Assembly (NCBI GenBank): GCA_026125835.1
Contig: JAHCKJ010000003.1
Location: forward strand, 1 to 27,453
Direction: 5' to 3'
Length of the DNA stretch: 27,453 bases
DNA from: Sphingopyxis sp.
Lineage (GTDB): Bacteria > Pseudomonadota > Alphaproteobacteria > Sphingomonadales > Sphingomonadaceae
Made by a program: the position numbers and the translations under genes. The notes under the pieces are model-generated. The model was not told where the DNA came from, searched no databases, and was given only the letters and a program-made list of their open reading frames with translations. Each line of letters starts with the position of its first letter. Position 1 is the stretch's first letter. Positions 23,697 through 27,453 of this stretch are shown in pieces.

Positions 23697-24028
23697 GCCG
23701 ACATTAACGGGCTGCAATGGCCCGATTTAAGCCCGATTTGCCGGTTTTCCGCGGCGCCCGCATGTTCCGATGCACTAGTATGGCCAAAGCAGCGCCAAAA
23801 CAGCGGCTTATCGTTGACCGGATTTGGCCCGACCCTGTCACGCGGCGGCGACAGTTGAACGATTCCGTTACGGAAAGCGGCGATTTGGATCACGCTTTTG
23901 GCCCTTTCCGGTCGCCGCGCCGACATGACCTAGTACATTTCCTCTGCTGGTGGCGCGGGTTCCCAATCCCTAGATTCCGCGGTGGACGCACTGCCACCGG
24001 GCGAGGCGGCGTTGGGGAACGGAACATC
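23697..24028. other. Intergenic region between GGDEF gene and surface-protein gene
   Basis: 332 bases with no convincing coding frame. It must hold both divergent promoters; no clear -35/-10 pair could be picked. CTAG, normally rare in such genomes, occurs three times (23775, 23930, 23970), twice as CTAGTA. A hairpin CGGTGG (23980-23985) with CCACCG (23994-23999) lies in the leader of the surface-protein gene, and GGGGAACGGA just before 24029 serves as its ribosome binding site. Confidence 0.6.
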
Positions 24029-27000
24029 ATGAATCTGGCGGTTTTGCGCGTGGCGATGGCGCGGTGGATGGCGATTGCGGTGCTGGTCGTGCTTGGCGCG
24101 TTGCTGCCGGAGAGTGCCAGTGCGCAGCATACGTCGCTTGCGTGTCCGCCGCAGACGGCAACAGTTGCCAATGGCGGTTCGGTCGAAATCGACATTACGG
24201 ACTGCGATGATTACAATTTCGGTTATGGCACCGGTGCGGCGCCGACCCGCAACGGACCTTCACATGGTCAAGCGGCGCTTCGTCAGGATTTTGTCCCGCC
24301 CAGCACTGCAAAGTCGATCCTCATCTATACCCACAACGGCAATGGTGCGACGCAGGACACCTTTGAGTTGGAAGATCTCGACCTACGGTGGATCCGGTTC
24401 ACGATCACCATCACGCCGCCCTCGTCGGCGATCGTTGTGACGCCGACCAGCCTTCCGACCCTGACGGCTGGTACACCGTTCAGCCAGAGTTTGTCATCGA
24501 CCGGTGGGACGGCCCCCTATACATATTCGCTCGCCAGCGGTGCTTTTCCACCCGGATTGACTCTGAGCGGGTCGGGGGTGCTGTCGGGAACGCCGACACA
24601 GCGCGGGCTTTATACCTTAAGTGTTCGGTCGCAGGATTCCACTGGCGATTTTTCAGTCAAGAGCTACTCGGGATCGGTTCAGAACCCCAGCCTGTCGCTG
24701 GCGACGCCGACCGTCACGCTGGTGTCGGGGCAGGCGGCATCGGCGCAACTCGCCACCAATGGCGGCGTTTCGCCCTATATCTATGCGACCGAGCCCCCGG
24801 GTACGCCAATGCCGTTCGGGCTGAGCCTTTCAACAGGCGGGCTAATCACAGGCACGCCGACGGGTACGGGAACCGCCAACATCTCGTTGCGTGTCACCGA
24901 CGCCAGCACTGGTCCCGGGCAATATTTCGAGGTGGAAACTCTCACAATCAATGTCATTGCAGCGCCCACCGTCTCCATTGCGGTCGCGCCCGCGTCGGTG
25001 TCCGAGGACGGCGCGACCAATCTGGTCTATACCGTCACGCGCAGCGCCGCGAGCGCCAGCCCGCTCACCGTCAATCTCACCACATCGGGCACCGCGACAG
25101 CGGGAACCGACTATACCGGCAATGCCGCATCGGTGACGATTCCGGCCAATGCGACCAGCGCCACGGTGACGATCGACCCCACCGCCGACAGCGTTGTCGA
25201 GCCCGACGAAACCGTCATCCTGACCATTGCGGCCGGTGCGGGTTATGTCATCGGCGCGCCGTCATCGGCGACCGGCACGATCCTGAACGACGATGTTCCG
25301 GCGGCGTCGATCACCGTCGCGCCCGCCAGCGTGCTGGAAAACGGCCCCGACAATCTGGTCTTTACCGTGGCGCTGAACGCCGCCTCGGCGTCGCCGGTCA
25401 CGGTCAACTATACCGTCGGCGGCACCGCGACGAACGGCGCCGACTATGCGCCGATCGGCACCTCGGTGCTGTTTCCGGCCGGGACGACCAGCCAGACGAT
25501 CATCGTCAATCCCAACAGCGACGGCACGATCGAGCCCGACGAGACGGTGATCCTGACGCTGGCGGCGGGAGCCGGATATACGGTGGGAACGCCGTCCACC
25601 GCGACCGGCACAATCCTGAACGACGACTTCCCCAGCGTTGCGGTCAGCAGCGTGACGGTGGCCGAGGGCAATAGCGGGACGACCAACGCGGTCTTTACCG
25701 TCGATCTGTCGGCCCCCGCGACAGCATCGGGCGTGACGTTCGACATCGCGACGTTCAACGGCACCGCGACCGCGGGCAGCGACTATGTCGCGGCGACGGG
25801 CGGTTTCAGCTTTGCCCCCGGCGAAACCAGCAAGACCTTTCCGGTGCAGATCATTGGCGACACCAGTCCCGAAGCCGACGAGACGTTTACTGTCACCATG
25901 TCCGGCGTGACCAACGCCACGCTGGGCGCCAACCCCGGCACCGGGACGATCGTCAACGACGATGTGCCGCTCGACATCCAGCCCGCAAACCTGCCCAGCG
26001 GCACCGTCGGTGTGCTGTACAGCGCCATTCTCACCACCGACGGCGGCGTTGCCCCCTATGCCTATTCGGTGACCGCGGGGTCGGTCCCGACCGGTCTGAC
26101 CTTCGCGCCCGACGGCCGCCTGTCGGGCACGCCGGTCGCGGCGGGCAATTTCAGCTTTACGGTCACGGCACAGGACAGCAGCGGCGCCCCCGGACCCTAT
26201 AGCGCCAGCCGCGCCTATACGGTGGCGATCGCGCCGCCGGCGATCGAGCTTGACCCGGTGACATTGCCGAACGCGACCTTTGGCGTGGCGTACAGCCAGA
26301 CGATTACCGCCGACGGGTCGATCGCGCCGTACAGCTTTGCGGTGACCTCGGGCACTTTGCCGCCCGGATTGACGCTGGCGCCCGGCGGCACGCTGGCGGG
26401 AACGCCGAGCCTGAGCGGCACCTGGGGATTTACGATCACCGCCACCGACGCGACGACGGCGCCCGGACCCTATGCCGGTGCGCGCGCTTATTCGATCACG
26501 GTTGCCCAGGTTCCGCTGGTCCTGCCGCCGACGACGCTGCCGGACGGCGCGACCGACGTCGCCTATTCGGCGCAGATTTCACCGGCGACCGGCGGGGTGG
26601 CGCCCTACAGCTATGTCGTGACGTCGGGCGAACTGCCCTACGGGCTGGTCATGTCGCCGACCGGTGCGATCACCGGGACGCCGACGACCGCCAATCTGTT
26701 CAGCTTTGTCGTCACCGCGACCGACAGCGACGGCGGCGTCGGGCCGCAGGTCGTCCAGCAAAGCTATTCGATCAACATCGTCAACACGCCGCCCGTCGTC
26801 GGTCCCGTCACGGCGAACGTGCCTTACGGTGCCGGACTGACGCTGATCCCGCTCAGCATCACCGGAACGGCCAATTCGGTGGCCGTCGCGACCCCGCCGG
26901 CCAATGGCAGCGCGGTCGTTGACCGGATGACCATCAGCTACATTCCCAATGCCGGTTTCGCGGGGTCGGACAGCTTTACCTATATCGCCAGCAACAACGG

Positions 27001-27453
27001 CGCCGATTCAGCGCCGGCCACGGTGACGATCAGCGTCGCGAGCCCGACGATCACGGTCAGCGCGGGCGGGGCGCTGACCGCGACGGTCGGGGTGCCTTAT
27101 GGCGAAACCTTTACCTTCAACGGCGGAACGCAGCCCTTTACGGGTTATCAGGTCACCGGTTTGCCCGCCGGCGTGCAGGTCGGGAGCAGCGGCGCGAACA
27201 CGGTTTCGATCATCGGTACGCCAATCAGCGCGGGCAGTTTTACGCTGACCGTGTCGGCGACCGACTCCTCGACGGGCAGCGGACCGTTCGGCGCCAGCCA
27301 GACGTTCACCCTTGTTGTCGCAGCACCGACGCTGAGCATGGCGCCGGGCGCAGGGGCGCTGACCGCTGCCTACAACACCCCCTTCACGCAGGCCTTTACC
27401 GCCAGCGGCGGGGTCGGGCCGTTCACGTACGCCCTGACCGGGGCATTGCCTGC
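24029..27453 (+). CDS. Giant exported protein with He_PIG, Calx-beta and Big_9-like modules (5' part)
   Basis: 1141 residues are visible and the frame is still open at the window end. A signal peptide (about 1-32, cut after ASA) precedes an N-terminal beta domain with two cysteines (about 33-125; HGQAALRQDF, YTHNGNGATQDTFELED). Then follow two putative-Ig (He_PIG) repeats (to about 24960), three Calx-beta repeats (about 24965-25294, 25295-25627, 25628-25963; each with TAGTDY or a like motif, EPDETV or EADETF, and closing NDD), three He_PIG repeats (to about 26785; APYSYVVTSG, PPGLTL, GTPT), one Big_9-like module (about 26789-27045; NGSAVV, YIPNAGFAGSDSFTY) and two more He_PIG repeats. Calx-beta acidic residues suggest calcium binding. 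Such proteins serve as adhesins; many sphingomonad relatives end in an autotransporter barrel, which cannot be seen here. Start ATG 24029. Confidence 0.88.
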   Translation, partial: MNLAVLRVAMARWMAIAVLVVLGALLPESASAQHTSLACPPQTATVANGGSVEIDITDCDDYNFGYGTGAAPTRNGPSHGQAALRQDFVPPSTAKSILIYTHNGNGATQDTFELEDLDLRWIRFTITITPPSSAIVVTPTSLPTLTAGTPFSQSLSSTGGTAPYTYSLASGAFPPGLTLSGSGVLSGTPTQRGLYTLSVRSQDSTGDFSVKSYSGSVQNPSLSLATPTVTLVSGQAASAQLATNGGVSPYIYATEPPGTPMPFGLSLSTGGLITGTPTGTGTANISLRVTDASTGPGQYFEVETLTINVIAAPTVSIAVAPASVSEDGATNLVYTVTRSAASASPLTVNLTTSGTATAGTDYTGNAASVTIPANATSATVTIDPTADSVVEPDETVILTIAAGAGYVIGAPSSATGTILNDDVPAASITVAPASVLENGPDNLVFTVALNAASASPVTVNYTVGGTATNGADYAPIGTSVLFPAGTTSQTIIVNPNSDGTIEPDETVILTLAAGAGYTVGTPSTATGTILNDDFPSVAVSSVTVAEGNSGTTNAVFTVDLSAPATASGVTFDIATFNGTATAGSDYVAATGGFSFAPGETSKTFPVQIIGDTSPEADETFTVTMSGVTNATLGANPGTGTIVNDDVPLDIQPANLPSGTVGVLYSAILTTDGGVAPYAYSVTAGSVPTGLTFAPDGRLSGTPVAAGNFSFTVTAQDSSGAPGPYSASRAYTVAIAPPAIELDPVTLPNATFGVAYSQTITADGSIAPYSFAVTSGTLPPGLTLAPGGTLAGTPSLSGTWGFTITATDATTAPGPYAGARAYSITVAQVPLVLPPTTLPDGATDVAYSAQISPATGGVAPYSYVVTSGELPYGLVMSPTGAITGTPTTANLFSFVVTATDSDGGVGPQVVQQSYSINIVNTPPVVGPVTANVPYGAGLTLIPLSITGTANSVAVATPPANGSAVVDRMTISYIPNAGFAGSDSFTYIASNNGADSAPATVTISVASPTITVSAGGALTATVGVPYGETFTFNGGTQPFTGYQVTGLPAGVQVGSSGANTVSIIGTPISAGSFTLTVSATDSSTGSGPFGASQTFTLVVAAPTLSMAPGAGALTAAYNTPFTQAFTASGGVGPFTYALTGALP

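Noticed and set aside
24388..25674. A 428-residue plus-strand frame within the giant protein gene.
   Set aside because: It is shifted from the frame carrying the signal peptide and the regular Ig/Calx-beta modules, and has the Arg/His-rich look of an off-frame reading.
1..27453. CRISPR arrays, insertion sequences, phage genes or toxin-antitoxin pairs.
   Set aside because: No direct-repeat arrays with spacers, transposase motifs or typical small paired genes were seen on either strand.

Overview
The window is GC-rich, tightly packed alphaproteobacterial DNA, most consistent with a sphingomonad (Sphingopyxis/Sphingomonas-like). The lineage is inferred from the class I lysyl-tRNA synthetase, the order of the aa3 oxidase cluster, the pyrE-pdxJ-acpS-lepB order, and the RcnB-like and SH3-like exported proteins. 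No tRNA, rRNA, CRISPR array, transposase or prophage was seen. The assignments rest on reading motifs, not on database searches.

Layout. 1-2065 (+): 3' part of class I lysyl-tRNA synthetase, a small exported SH3-like protein whose frame is broken by one base, and a one-domain asparaginase. 2066-3142 (-): a membrane fatty-acid desaturase that converges on the asparaginase with no gap. 3186-5873 (+): a membrane PAS-GGDEF-EAL-PilZ cyclic-di-GMP protein. 5955-8308 (-): an RcnB-family exported protein, a lone [2Fe-2S] subunit of the xanthine dehydrogenase type, and a class II aldolase. 8582-9588 (+): ribosomal protein S21 and a membrane-anchored FKBP. 9669-13508 (-): the housekeeping series pyrE-pdxJ-acpS-lepB-AI-2E-type permease.

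13740-22474 (+) is the cytochrome aa3 oxidase module: coxB, ctaD, ctaB, a 54-residue CoxF-like membrane protein, ctaG, coxC, a DUF983 zinc-ribbon protein and SURF1, followed by thrC and a SAM-dependent methyltransferase. It supplies the catalytic subunits I-III, heme O synthesis, CuB delivery and heme insertion; several genes overlap by 1-8 bases, which suggests translational coupling. 22557-23696 (-) is a soluble GGDEF diguanylate cyclase. Diverging from it across a 332-base gap, 24029-27453 (+) is the start of a very large exported protein built of putative-Ig (He_PIG), Calx-beta and Big_9-like modules, cut off by the window end.

The most notable points are the giant mosaic surface protein paired with a divergent diguanylate cyclase, the PilZ-tailed GGDEF-EAL protein, the apparent frameshift at 1289-1292, the [2Fe-2S] subunit without its molybdopterin partner, and several perfect intergenic palindromes, including an inverted pair with an internal 15-base tandem duplication between acpS and pdxJ. 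I found no convincing undescribed defence or mobile system.
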